Shown in pieces: positions 46,196-57,769 of a stretch of 64,000 nt of DNA. Below the pieces are notes generated by a model. The model searched no databases. It was not told the origin of the DNA and worked only from the letters and a program-made list of their open reading frames with translations. Within the stretch, counting starts at the first letter, position 1. The number at the start of each line of letters is the position of its first letter. The stretch comes from Actinernus sp. WN-2022. Lineage: Eukaryota; Cnidaria; Anthozoa; Actiniaria; Actinernidae. The stretch lies in assembly GCA_030867875.1 (NCBI GenBank), contig JAOWCC010000936.1, positions 14,392,095-14,456,094 of the forward strand, in the 5' to 3' direction. The translations under genes were made by a program, and so were the position numbers.

Positions 46196-47237
46196 GTAAA
46201 CTTGTTTTAAAACATTGAGGCCGGCTAGGTGTGACACCGCACGCCACTAAACTTGGGATCCTTTGTCCAAACACAATACAATGCATAAATTTCTTCCTAA
46301 TAGTACTGAATAGATTTAATAAAAAATAATACTACGATAACTACAATGACGGAAATAAATAACGTATTAAGTATATTGAAGAATAACTAACTTAAAATAA
46401 ATATTTATAAACTAATGAACTAATGAGTTAAATGGCTTATCCTATTTTTGTTTTAACCTACTTTTTTGTTTAGACAGACTTGTTATTTAAAATACAATGC
46501 TAAGTTTAAACATTGTCCGCCCTCGTCAGGCTTCCGTCAGAGTTCAGTTTTACCTTCAACCTTAGTTCAGCAATCTCCTCTGGTTCTCAAATCCCACCTA
46601 TTCCTGTGTCCTCTAATTTCACCTCTTTTCCTTGGTTCTCTAATTCCACCTGGTTTCCATTTTACTCACACCTGTAACCTCCTTTCGACTTGTTTTAATA
46701 ACTATAAGTCATTCGACTCCTGTAATTCCTTCAACTTCTGTAACTCCTTCGACACCTGTAATTCCTTCTTCTTTCTTTCGTTGGTCTCTTGTAATTTTTC
46801 AGGCCTTGAGTAGCACGGATATCTTGAGTACTATCCTGGCAAGCTGCTACTCGCTGCTGATGGCCTTCGGCGATTGATTAAGTGCCGAATCACCTCTTGT
46901 GATATTTCTTCCTCTATCGCCGAACGTTAATCCGTCACACAGGCCATGTTGGGCGTATTTATTGGAATTTGCATGTTATAATATAGTTACGTAACTTAAC
47001 AAAGACTACATGGTACAGAATTTGAACATTACGTAATGAGACGAATATTGTACTAAATAAACATTACATAACGATTAAAAAAATACTAAAGGAAAATGCT
47101 ACATAAATTCCAGAGAATAACAGGACAAGCAACCTACATAATGAGGAATATAGTTACCCCCCACCCCCCCCCCCCCCCCCCCCCACCCATTACAATCCTA
47201 TTTTTGGGTAGATGACACCAAAATAGAATTTACTAAT
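46196..47237. other. Between convergent genes: no exon found
   Basis: AT-rich DNA with a Ser/Phe-rich chance frame at 46466-46813. The only strong-looking acceptor (TTTTTCAG at 46796-46803) does not lead into a discoidin half-domain. A 21-base C run lies at 47164-47184. Confidence 0.4.
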
Positions 47238-47705
47238 CTAATGAAATGTTCTGCGAACAGAGTGACTTTCTAAAGCTTGCGTTGCGTGGATAGACTTCAA
47301 AAAGCTCTGCTTAGCGCATCTGCATTGCAATGCTTGGTTCCGCTCTTGTGCTCTACGATCATGTCGTATTCCTGCAATGTTAAACTCCATCTTAGTAACG
47401 GAATTCCGCTTTCTGTAATCCACACAAAAACGTATAGATTGGTCGGGCTTCGGAACAATTCCTACCGGTGACTCCCGTGGACTAACAGATGGCCTCATTA
47501 TCTTTATCTCAAGCATTTTCTCAATTTTAGCATTATAAGTGGCTTGGATTTGGTGTGGAACTTTGTAAGGCTGTGCTCGAGTTGGTACTGCGTTCCCCGT
47601 ATCTATGGTATGGGTTGCAGCTTTGGTGCGTTTGGGAAGGTCCGAAAACACGTCCAATTTTTTTTGCAACATACCTTGCGTTTGTTCTTTTTGTTTGTTC
47701 TTTGC
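47238..47705 (-). pseudogene. Ty3/gypsy polymerase relic with internal deletion
   Basis: The - strand starts with VFSDLPKRTKAATHTIDTG, then the RT entry PVGIVPKPDQSIRFCVDYRK. The reading then jumps in another frame to the end of a gypsy RNase H (LTLQEYDMIVEHKSG followed by NADALSR, near 47300-47390). The RT palm and most of RNase H are missing, probably over 1 kb. Confidence 0.75.
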
Positions 47706-48280
47706 TTAAGGTTACCGGATACCTTCAAAGCGAAATAGATGGATTTTTTTTTTCGCACAGAAATGTAGTTTTAGTAGTAGTGTCTCATATACCAAAAACT
47801 CCGTTGAATAAAAATTAATGTTGACGGAGAAATACCAAAAGAAAGTTTTTGACCGGAAGTAAAAGGTTCCGTTTGATTGACAGCAGATCAATATAAACAC
47901 ATGACAAGTGCTCACTCGCCCGTAACGACGGTGTGAAGATATAATATTAAATTTATTTCATATACGAATGTTTACGTTTATTGAGAAACGTATTTCCACA
48001 CATGATTCCATAATTCCATCGGTTGTTGGCCTTATGCCTTCAAAAGAGCAAGCAGGATGCCCTTAGCTTGGAAAACAAAGAAAAAAGAAAAGCAAAACAA
48101 GGCCAAACAATGCATACGACTACAAAGCCAAATAGGAGTCCTCGTAAAACCCGACAAGGGTTCGTATTTTCACTTTCAGACAGAGTGCCGAGTGGCCAAC
48201 ATCTGAACATGAAGAATTGATAGGAGCCAGCCGAGAAAATTTTTGTTTTCAAGAAAGCTTAGATGAAAACGTATTAAAAG
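47706..48280 (+). repeat. TTAA plus GGTTACCGGATACCTTC repeat, second long copy
   Basis: Begins TTAAGGTTACCGGATACCTTC and matches 33224-33410 for about 190 bases. From 48005 it matches 33523-33800 in inverse orientation. Abuts the gypsy relic. Confidence 0.65.
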
Positions 48281-48522
48281 TCCGACGGTGACTCTGAATC
48301 ACTTGAAACTAACACCACGATCTTAGCTCGCTATTGCCGTGCTGTTTCAGCCGCCTGCAAATCGCTGTCTCCTCTACTAACTATGCTGGCATTCAAGGCG
48401 TCTCTAGGTGTTCACCTTGGCTTTGTGCCTCCAGGTCTTTTTGTCTTTCCCATTTTTCAAGTCACACAAGAAAACCTCAGGGACAAGCACGTCTAAGCAC
48501 AACATCCGTTAGCGTTACTCAA

Positions 48523-48956
48523 TCAACAGTTGGGATTAATCTCTTCATACATTTGTTCGTCTTTCTTATCTGACTCTATATTATAATTTGCTGCTGCTGT
48601 AAATTGTTGACTGCCTGAAATCTCAGAAGAGTTTTCATACGAGATATTGTGACCATCGTTATTTAATCCAGCTGCACTGATTTCGATAGGAATGTTACTT
48701 TCGTCGGCACGGTTTAGCGGTTGGTAATGAGTTGCCGAGAATGGTCCCAGCTCCATGTATTCACGGCCAACGTCTTGCATGACTTGTAGTGGATCTTGCG
48801 GTAAAAATTGATCTTCTTGTGCGAAGTTCTCTGTAGCAGCTGTTAAAACACCTGGAATCCTGTTACTGTCAGTCTGCCTGTGTCTTAGTTTCCATAGTAA
48901 CATGGCGACAACACACACAAGGACAATGATGACAATGGCCATGATGATATCTTTGG
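48523..48956 (-). CDS. Ig receptor last exon: transmembrane and cytoplasmic tail
   Basis: The acceptor is TTATTTGTAAAG, phase 1. A strong transmembrane helix (IIMAIVIIVLVCVVAMLLW) is followed by a basic stop-transfer (KLRHRQ). The tail of about 115 residues has tyrosines in YMEL, YQPL, SYENS, NYNI and YEEI. YEEI is the known Src-family SH2-binding consensus, and three are YxxL/I. They are too far apart for an ITAM. Signalling through SH2 proteins is inferred. Ends EEINPNC. Confidence 0.85.
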
Positions 48957-49921
48957 CTTTACAAATAAAGCATTACATTAGAATAGCAGCGTAACACTGG
49001 AAAAACCAACCAGTTTCCATGGTATGGAAAAACCATACATGAAAAACTATAGGAATCCTGATTCCATTTATAGTATTTGGAACATATGGAAATATACCGT
49101 AATCTTGGAAATTTCAATTTACAACATTTCCCATGAAATGAAAAATGCCGTACATTGGAAATTCCAAGATTATTGTATATTTACATAGTATGGAAATTCG
49201 AATTTTCATGGTTTTTCTATAAGATCAAGTGATAACATACCTTTGTTTTGAATTAAGGACAGAACAGAGTGGACGATAAGGTAACAAATATTCACCGAAA
49301 TTTAAGAGAAAGTTTTTAGTTAACCTATGATTGGTTCTTTGTTGACAGTTGTGTCGTGGGCGGGAAACCAAATATGCGGACCTTTGTTGCAGACGCTCCT
49401 TTCTCCTCCCTCTCCCCCTCCCTCAAGAGAATAAAAAGCTTTGTTTTCGTCAGGTAAACTCGTTCACAAACTGATGCGGTGTGAGGCTAGAGACATAACC
49501 TGTTGTTTCTAATTAACATGGCCGCCGCGTGGTAATACCCATGTAGGTTAGTTTTCTCTAAAATTACTACAGGTCCCTACAGGGTCAACTTTATATGAAT
49601 CGACTCCAAATCTTTAAAACGAAGACCCCTCTTAAACACGATTGTTTAGGTAGAGGAGGTTAGGGAAAAGTTAAATACCTCTTTTCGGGATGCGACTCGG
49701 GGTCGATTTCTTTAAAACGAAGACCTTGGTGTATTTGCATATCTTTCGTTGTCATGGTCACTATCTCACTTATGAATGTATATATTTAGCATTCTTCCAC
49801 ACCCCTCCGCCTTATTATTGCGGGTCTTCGTTTTTGGGTCTTCGTTTTTAAGGTCTTCGTTTTTCACACACCCGATAGGTAGTGTTATCAGCAAAAGCTG
49901 TTGTAAAGTAATATGTATCAC

Positions 49922-50045
49922 ACGAGGAGCTGTTTTAGAAACGATTTCTAAATACAGTGAGCAGTTGAAAACCGAGGCAAAGCCAATGTTTTTCAACCCC
50001 TTTTCACTGTATTTAGAAACTCGCTTCTAAAACAATCTTCGAGTG
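49922..50045. mobile_element. Foldback repeat, ~124 bp
   Basis: GCTGTTTTAGAAACGATTTC is complemented by AAACTCGCTTCTAAAACAA with mismatches. Inner arms CTAAATACAGTGA and TCACTGTATTTAG are exact. Confidence 0.7.
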
Positions 50046-50559
50046 TTTAAATGGCTTCTCAAACTCATTAGCCAAAATTAGCCATCTAAAAGTCTAGAAA
50101 TGCGAGCTGTATTTGGAAACAATTTCTAAATACTCGTCATGGTCATGATTTCGATTGTTTTCGCCTAATGAATTATTAATGAGTTTGAGAATGCTATTTT
50201 CTACCTCCAGTCGATTGTCGATCTTTCTAAAACAGCGTTTTGTAGTTTGTCCCAAGTAAAGCCTTTCTCATAGGAACACATGTGCAATTCATTAGTGATT
50301 ACATCAGCATGCGACTGTTTCCTGTAAAAGGCCTATTAAAGTGCCAAATCTGAATGCTGTATCAACTGGGAGGTTCAAATTAACATGCTAGCATTGTTGT
50401 TAATGCATAGTCTACTGGGCCAATTTGCCAAGTGAAACTGGATAACCTGGGATAAATATATACAGCTGATATTTTAAGCCAAGGTCTCAAATTTAATTTC
50501 GGGAGAATTCTGCATTATAGATAACGATGACATGCAACGCCTTCTTCCGCAGACGCGTC

Positions 50560-50910
50560 TTACGCTTTTCAGATCGTAATGTTCGAACAATAACGACAGT
50601 TCCTCATTGGTTTAGATTTCTAAGCCTTTGTTGACGATCCAATGAGATATCACGCAAGGCTACTCCTGGTCTATATAAACGGTCCCATACGCTCTTTACA
50701 GTCTAACTTGCTCTCAACCACATGAGCAACCACAATATGCTACACGCAACTGATGAAGGAAACCAATTTAAGTTTCCGAAACCGGTCTTGCTAATTTAGC
50801 ACTGTAAAACAGTTATTTTCAGAACACTGCAATAAATCAGCATAACCTTGCTAGGATCTTTTAGATCCCACTACCGTCTCTCATAAATAAAGACTCAATT
50901 AATAGACTCT
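50560..50910 (+). mobile_element. Possible Penelope-like or retrozyme-like LTR with TATA box
   Basis: TATATAA at 50672-50678, a hammerhead-like fold at 50738-50801, a GGATC/GATCC hairpin near 50852-50866, and AATAAA at 50831 and 50884. This order (promoter, ribozyme, poly(A) signal) resembles small retroelement terminal repeats. No reverse transcriptase is present. The borders are uncertain. Confidence 0.4.
50738..50801 (+). ncRNA. Type I hammerhead ribozyme-like structure
   Basis: Outer stem I: TGCTA (50738-50742) with TAGCA (50797-50801). Inner stem I: GCAA (50746-50749) with TTGC (50788-50791), with an internal loop between the two. Core CTGATGA (50750-50756). Stem II: GGAAAC (50758-50763) with GTTTCC (50772-50777) and an 8-base loop. 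GAAA (50778-50781). Stem III: ACCGGT (50781-50786), self-complementary and very short. The cleavage base would be C at 50787. One extra A (50757) sits between the core and stem II. Very short stem III is known in retroelement hammerheads, which can act as dimers. Activity is untested. Confidence 0.55.
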
Positions 50911-51258
50911 TTAGTCTTCAACCGGGTTCAGATTCCTCCATGAGACTTAACAAACCAGCACTCGAGAAACGATGTAGAAGGTGCGGCGGTGGCAATACCC
51001 ACAAAACAATGAAAACTGCTCTTGGACATAATAAACTCTGAGGATGGCTGACAAGTATTTGGCTTGCTTTTAGTAACCTTTGTGAGGGGATTTCACGGTA
51101 TTTTCTGTTGTGATTCTGCATTGAGCCATCAAAACCATTCTTCGTTCCCAGATCTCTGCTGTTGGTGATCATTTAACCCTGCTAAACCTACTAGGATTTT
51201 GGGGTCAGGTTTTGTCAAAACTTAGAAAAAAAGAGTCCCAGAGGTAACTTGCACCATT

Positions 51259-51889
51259 CTCAAGCATGTTAAGGCCTGGTTCATTTAACGGAAATTTTTG
51301 ACAGAAATAACTGTTTAAACAAAATTTAATTACACTATAATACTAATATCAACTTTCTTAAATTTGTTAAGTGGATGGTTGTATCACGTGATCGATGACG
51401 TCATAATTATATAAAATCGTTTAAGTGAAATGCGGCTGCGACGATAACATATCAATATAAAGTAACCTAGCCAAAACATTACTCCTCCCGCAGTGTTTCA
51501 GACCACGCTTAGAAAACATGACTATCATGTAAAGATAAGGAGATATTAAGGATACAAAACGTCACGTGAACTATTTTGCATATGTTCGCCTTAATTACTC
51601 ATTAACGAAACATTGTAGTCATCTTTTCTAAGCTGATTTAGGTAAAAGGCTTCAACCTTAACTAAACATATCCACTCATCATCCTAGCTGTTTTAAACTC
51701 TAAGCCGCGTTTTTGATTTACTGATTTCGTGACACGTTTTACTGCATACAAACCACTAAGGTAGTCAAGAATGGCGATATATATTATTGTGAAAAACTTG
51801 GCGTACTTGCCATAACCGGCTGTGCTGAAATAAGGAAAACATTTTTTACCCGAAATTTGACCCCTGAACCAGGCCTTAACATGCTTGAG
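51259..51889. mobile_element. DNA element with perfect 25-bp inverted ends containing TTAA
   Basis: CTCAAGCATGTTAAGGCCTG begins a 25-base end at 51259-51283 that is exactly complemented at 51865-51889. About 630 bp, no transposase. CACGTG and TGACGTCA sites lie inside, near 51386-51405. Confidence 0.8.
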
Positions 51890-52085
51890 TTTATACAGCC
51901 AAACTTCACAAACCAAATAGACTACATTTCCCATTTCACACAGTCATCACAACAGACAAAAAGTTAATCTCATGCAAACAGCCTCTTGTTAGTAGTACTC
52001 TACCGTAATTTATGTATTACTGTAAGTTTAATTTTACATAATCAGCTAAAGATACATTATAAGTATTCAACTCACAACAATATAC

Positions 52086-52373
52086 CTTTGATGTTGCTTT
52101 CCGTTGTGGCCAGTAGTGTTACTTTGTGCAGTGTTGATCCCGCTATATTCGTTGCATTACAAGTGTATATCCCATAATCCTCTTTACTCCTCGTCCGGAC
52201 AACCAAACTACTTCCACTACCTTGAAATACGTGACCAGTGAAAGTCACGTGACCTTTAGTCCAGCCGTAAGACACCGACTGTTTGTTTCTAGCAAAACAC
52301 ACGAGAACAGCGATGCAATCAGTGCAAGAATAAACAGTTGATGAGGATGATTCTTTAATGATCACTGGAGGGC
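52086..52373 (-). CDS. Ig receptor exon: Ig domain 6
   Basis: Membrane-proximal Ig domain, 288 bases, phase 1 at both ends. Cysteines in VLVCFARN and IYTCNAT, Trp in YGWTK, and the DYGIY strand. Compared with the other domains the B-strand region is odd (CTDCIAVLVCF has extra cysteines). Donor AAAG/GTATAT. Confidence 0.85.
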
Positions 52374-52563
52374 CTGTAAGAGTAGATAATTTTTTAAGAA
52401 TACGTAGAACATAAACCCCTTCCTTCGAAAACGGTCACACGCAAAAAATTACTATTATGATGGTATGTTTAATCAAGCCAAGTGGATAATTTGGTAACGT
52501 TTGCTTAGACCTTATCAATTCAACTAAATCTGTCAGGAAGACATAGAGCTTGAGGCATTTAAC

Positions 52564-52736
52564 TAATTTACCATAGTTTACTGTGGTATGTCCTCTTATT
52601 TACCACGTTTTGCATCATCGCATGGTCAAACTTATTGTGGATTTCACGAGGTGCTAGCCGTGTGAAACTGCAACGAAATTTAACCATGAGATAATGCAAA
52701 ACGTGGTAAATAAGGGGACATGCCACGGTAAATTAC
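52564..52736. mobile_element. Foldback MITE in an Ig intron
   Basis: ATTTACCACGTTTTGCAT near 52598 is complemented by ATGCAAAACGTGGTAAAT near 52693. Outer arms TAATTTACC...GGTATGTCC are complemented at the right end. Confidence 0.8.
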
Positions 52737-52968
52737 ATGCATTTGTTGTTGTTTTTTTACGACAAAAACTATTGTCAATTAACAATTGATAGAGCCTAGA
52801 AGACGAGGGAAATTGCGGGCGAAAAGTAATTCTGGCACGCGCTATTACGCAATCGATCTTCCGCGAGCGAACACGTCATCTACCATGGTATAACAAGAAA
52901 CTGAGCAGTTGTTGTAAAAAAAAAATCAATCGCGGAAGTCGCAATAGAACATCTTCATAAGAACCTAC

Positions 52969-53235
52969 CAATAACAGTAAGATTGGTTGAGGTGCTCGCC
53001 ATAGCGGAGTTGCTGACTGCTGTACACGTGTATACTCCATCGTCCTCTCGACTGGCTGATTGGATAATAAGTATTCTTCCATCGTTTTTAATAGTAGCGC
53101 GTGGTATACTCCTTTCACCGTTCTTCGTCCAGGTTATGTCAGGGTCCGGGTCGCCTGTTACCTCACATGAGAGAATCACAAGTGATGTTTCCACGACGGT
53201 TAGGATGTCTGGTAGCGGGTCGATACGTAGATACC
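52969..53235 (-). CDS. Ig receptor exon: Ig domain 5
   Basis: An I-set-type Ig domain, 267 bases, phase 1-1. Cysteines in VILSCEVTG and GVYTCTAV, Trp in ITWTKNGE, and the DDGVYTC signature. Flanking Gly codons are formed across both splice joins. Confidence 0.9.
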
Positions 53236-53702
53236 CTATGTTGAAATACAGTACTCAACAAAACAATGCCAGACAATTTTGATGAAAACGAAATAGCTTC
53301 AATGAAGTACTAGCGGATGAAACTATTAAAACTTCTATATTGAATTCATCTATGCTTGGTGTAAAATGATGTCATATACGTCACAGCATAAAATGGTGAT
53401 AACCGAATCTTATCCAGCTGAATGGTAATCATGAATGGACCACATGACCGGTCCGTAGCACGGCTGCTAAGCCGGCAAACGTGTGGCTTGACTAATAAAC
53501 GTAATACTAAATAAATACGAGGGTTTAACACAAATATTTCGGCATTCAACTCGATCTAACAACAATGGCGGGGAAGTGACCGTGCAGATATAATAAAAAA
53601 TAGCCTGGAGAGAGTGCCGGCCATTGAAAAGCCGTACGCCATCTGATTGATCAGGAACACATTTTCCGTTCAGGTGGACGAGAACAACGATTGCACACTT
53701 AC

Positions 53703-53969
53703 CCACAATCTTGAGTTGTACTGTCTTCATAACATATCCAGCTCGGCTTTTAGCAATGCACATGTATTCTCCTTTGTAGTTGCTGTTATCCTTGACATCA
53801 GTTATCGTCAAATTACCGCCGTTAACAACATGAGGGACAACAAGAGGTCTCCCATTGAATAACCAACTCATTAACGGCATCGGTGCACCGGAAGCTCTGC
53901 AATAAAACGTTACGTCACTTCCTTCCTTGACAACTTGACCCTTTGGATGTATGTATAACTGTGGCTTAA
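53703..53969 (-). CDS. Ig receptor exon: Ig domain 4
   Basis: An Ig domain of 267 bases, phase 1-1. Cysteines in VTFYCRASG and GEYMCIAKS, Trp in MSWLFNG. It resembles Ig2 (NxSYxGxYxCxAxSRAG is shared), marking a duplicated module. Confidence 0.9.
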
Positions 53970-55375
53970 CTAGGAGAAAAATTAAAGTGTACAAAACAAA
54001 ACAAATTAGAGTTTATTATACAGAAAGTTCACTGTGTAATACGGCTGGATTGTTTTATGAGTTCTATTTTTTCCAGCCTAATTCGTTATTCTAATTATTG
54101 CTATACGCGGCGACCATTTTGAATTGAAACAATACATTTTACGTACACAGCTTCGCATTGAAGTGTTTCAGGACGAGTTTGTGTACGCAAGAACAAAGGT
54201 TTTTATTCTCCTGGTATTAAACATGGCTGCTGCGTGAATAAGGACGCGCTCCTAGTTACAGGAATTGCTCAATATACTACAAACCCAATCTCTAACACAA
54301 ACCTGAACCCGAACCAATATAACACGTACCCTAACTACTTCGAAAACAAGTTTCCAGGTAAACAACGAGGTATTAGGGCTAGGGATCCAGGGTTCACAGG
54401 TAAACACAAGTAGAGAGGGAAACAAAATGCGAAGGTTTTATGGATTCCGAACCCATAACCTTCTGTCATCAAAGCCAACGTGATAACCACTATACTAAGT
54501 GAACATCCACCATAACCCTAACCCATAACCTTCTGTCATCAAAGTCAACGTGATAACCACTATACTAAATGAACAACTACCCTCGAAGTGTGACAAATTC
54601 TCAGCTCAATGCTTTATTAGTGACTAGTCCTTTAGCGGCCAAGGGTTGTTTGGGTACCTGTTGAGCGATTCCTGTCCTTAGGAACTCTGTGCATATTTAT
54701 ATATAAGGTGTATTCTAGGATGGACAGAGTTAACTTGTCTCTGGGATACGATTTACAATTAATATCAATGTAAGTTGTAAAAATGAAGGATTGTTATTTT
54801 AATTTCCGTAAGTTTAATAAAGACAGAGTACTATGTTGTGGAATGATTTTGTCCTTTCATTGACAATTAGCTAGATAAATTATAGCAGTTTGGACTTAAT
54901 CTTAAGGTTAATGTAAACAAACATTTTTTGTTGCTTCGAACATATTTAAAGATTACTTATATCGGAGGAGACAAAAGGATAAGCTCCTCCACTTTTCACG
55001 ACTTTGGAATTCAAAACGTGTAAATCTAATTTCAGAGCAGCGAAGAAAGCAAGCGAGCATATCAGTCCACTCCAGTTAGAATGCTAGTGCTTAAAAAAAT
55101 GAACAGAGAACATGAACAGATCTAGAGGGAAGATAATTGTTCATCAACGACTGCCAGTGGTATTTTAATACTGTTTACGAATTCTAAGCTCTTACTCTGA
55201 AATTTTAAAACGTTTGTGTTTGATTTGAATTTCGCGCGATAAGAAATCACCGAAGGAGCACTCAAGCGGAGCATTACAGAGATGTGCACTCCAAAAAGGC
55301 TGATTGACAACTGAATGTGACAAACCACTGGATCCCCCTTTTCGAAACTTCGTGTTTAAGCTCTTTAACACTTAC
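53970..55375. other. Intron between Ig3 and Ig4
   Basis: No exon seen. Contains two tRNA-like sequences near 54437-54573 and otherwise unstructured AT-rich DNA with short frames. Confidence 0.45.
54437..54573 (-). repeat. Tandem tRNA-derived (Val-like) sequences
   Basis: On the - strand TAGTATAGTGGTTATCACG (box A type) and GGGTTCGGAATCC (box B type) lie at tRNA spacing in 54437-54502. A second copy (54515-54573) keeps box A but has a broken box B. The acceptor stem does not pair, so these look like SINE heads or tRNA pseudogenes. Confidence 0.5.
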
Positions 55376-55708
55376 ACAGCACTTCAACTGTCTTGTTAGC
55401 TGTCCTGAATCCACTTTCCACCTGACATGTGTAGTTTCCAGCATCGCCGTACGTTATACCAGCGGTGCGCAGATAAAGGAAACTTGTCACGTTGTCTGTA
55501 GTCCGTATGATGTCTCTTTGTATTCTTTGTACCACCCGATTCGTGTCTTGAGCAGTGAGAGCGTCCACAACTGGAACTGTTATGTTGCCTTGTATCCATT
55601 TTATGTACGGTTTGGGGTATCCACTCCCGAGGCATTCGATGCTAACGTTCTGTTGTCCATTGAGGTATATTTTGACTAAAGGTGTTCTGACATAGGCATT
55701 TGGGAAGC
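55376..55708 (-). CDS. Ig receptor exon: Ig domain 3
   Basis: An Ig domain of 333 bases, longer than the others through an insert between strands. Phase 1-1. Cysteines in VSIECLGS and GNYTCQVES, Trp in IKWIQG. It resembles Ig1 (NRVVQ, NVTSxLYLRxAGxTY and VEVL are shared). Confidence 0.9.
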
Positions 55709-56309
55709 CTGAAAATCGAGTATGAATAAAATTAAGTTGATAATTAAACAACATGCCTAAACAATAAGGTTTTAATCATATAATAACGATTTATCTTATG
55801 CCAAGACAACGAACGTAATAATTTACCGGCAAATGTGCTATTACCTCGTAATTATATTTCATAGAAATGCTTGATACATTTGTATATGTAGGTTTGCGTG
55901 AGCGTCCGTTAAATGATGAAAATATACATAACACCCTGGGCTTAAATGGGTGTAAAAATGAACATTGGAATATAAAAAATGTCTGCGGTATGCAGTTTAT
56001 AATTAGCAGATATTTGTTTTCTGCACGTTACGCAATGGAATGTGTCTTATTGTAATATACAATAAGTGGTTCCCACTTCTTTAACGAAGTGAGTTGCATA
56101 ATTATGTATATTGCAGTAGCGTATATTGTGTTTTCTTCCGGTCAACCAACGCGAAAGACTCACACATTCTTTTTATAACTTTGAATATTCATTATATTTT
56201 ATATCTATTGATTTAGTGTGGGGAATTTGGCCACCTAAGCACGAAGGTAAGCAGAAAATGACTAGATGAAAGTACAAGCGAAGTTGAGTATAAAGTTCAG
56301 TATAACTAC

Positions 56310-57710
56310 TTGATGTCTTGCAATTTAGACGAATTTAATGTCAATAGCAGTGAGTGTCAAAGGCCGTATCAAGGCCTTTGGGTCAGCTATTTACAGGCCC
56401 CGGAATTTGTCGTCAGTATGATTAGTAAAGGCTATAGGTTGCCGTTCGGCGCTTACCCATCTCGTTGTTTTCTGAAAAATAACGGGTCCGCCTTTAGGCA
56501 CCAAGATTTTGTAGTGCAAGAAATCTCAGAACTTCTTACCAACGGTTGCATAGAAGAGCACAATATTGCACCCTGTTGTGCCAATCCTTTAACAGTGGCA
56601 GAAGGCAATAAACGTCGTTTAGTTATTGAACTCACGCATGTTAACGAATTCGTAGTGAAACCTAAGTTTAAATACGAAAATTTGCGCTCGTTACCCCAAG
56701 TCCTCGACGAAGGTCACTGGTTTTTTACCTGGGACCTAAAATCAGGTTATCATCATGTTGATATCTGTACCGAGCACCACAAGTATCTCGGTTTTATCTG
56801 GTCATTTATTGGTGTCGTTAGATATTTCACATTTAGTGTTCTATCCTTTGGGCTGAGCAGCGCCTGCTTTTGTTTTAGTAAAGTTATGCGCCCCTTGGTT
56901 AGGAGATGTTAGTTTTGTTTATCTTGATGATGGATTCGGAAATCAACTTGACAAGGTTTTCGCTGAAGCAGCGAACATTATTCAGCGAAAAGACCTTCAG
57001 GCAGCAGGCCTTTTATGTAACGAAGATAAATCGCACTGGACACCTATGAAAATTGGCTAGTGGCTTGGCTTCTTAATTAACACTATTTCTATGAAATTCC
57101 AATTTCCTGAAAAGAAGCTTTCTAAGCTGAAAGGCCTCCTAGACATTGCTATTCAAGACAGTTATGCGACATACCGTGACTTTGCGAAGATCGCCGGTTC
57201 TGTTATCTCGTCAGCTCTAGCAGTCGGTCCAATTTCCCGTCTCTTCACAGGACAAAATGTACTTAACCATCGAGACCAGGTCGGCTTGGGACCACATCGT
57301 GTATTTCTCTCCTAGTCTAATAGAAGAACTAAAATTTTTGGTTTGTAAATTTAGACTGTTTCAACGGTTATTCCATCAGACCACCGCCGACTACTTCTAC
57401 AGTTATATTTAGCGACGCAAGTGACATAGCATTCGGCGGGTTTTCCGCTCCCCTTGACCGTGCGGTAGTCAGCGGCATGTGGGCATCACGCGATATCGAT
57501 CAAAGTTCCACATATCGTGAGATGAAAGCTATCTATTACGTTTTGCTTTCTTATGTAAATCAGTTGAGATATAAGAGAGTCAAAGTTTTTACAGATAGCC
57601 AAAGCGCAGCTAGAATAATCTCGGTCGGAAGTTTCAATCATTCTAGAAACTCAATGGAGTTTCTAGAATTCAGCGTTCGAGATGGCGGGTGTATATTTCG
57701 CCCCTGCTAA
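56310..57710 (+). pseudogene. DIRS-like retrotransposon polymerase relic
   Basis: A reverse transcriptase opening with LPFGAYPSRCFLKNNGS, then RRLVIELTHVNEF and the motif A region FTWDLKSGYHHVDI. The catalytic VYLDDGFG is in another frame near 56915. An RNase H follows with FSDASD-type and FTDSQSAARI motifs (near 57410 and 57590). Breaks: a frameshift at about 56900 and a TAG at 57058-57060. The tyrosine recombinase expected of DIRS was not seen. The LKSGYHH style separates it from gypsy. Antisense to the host Ig gene. Confidence 0.75.
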
Positions 57711-57769
57711 ATCCTAAACTAAATTTTGTTTGTAGCTTTGCTTTATGTCTTTATGTGATAATATTAACT

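Larger units (their letters stand above)
48957..52085 (-). other. Intron before the TM exon
   Basis: 3.1 kb with no exon seen. Holds a foldback around 49000-49230 (TCTTGGAAATTTC pairs with GGAAATTCCAAGA), another at 49922-50045, the hammerhead-like unit at 50560-50910 and the TTAA element at 51259-51889. Bases 50170-50345 resemble 60973-61135. Confidence 0.45.

Noticed and set aside
46796..46813. Acceptor for the missing discoidin exon
   Set aside because: TTTTTCAG is followed by a short frame without the expected GN motif or barrel strands.
48523..48956. ITAM in the receptor tail
   Set aside because: YxxL/I motifs are present, but the distances are far longer than the 6-12 residues required.
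54437..54502. Functional tRNA gene
   Set aside because: A and B boxes are present but the acceptor and T stems do not pair properly.
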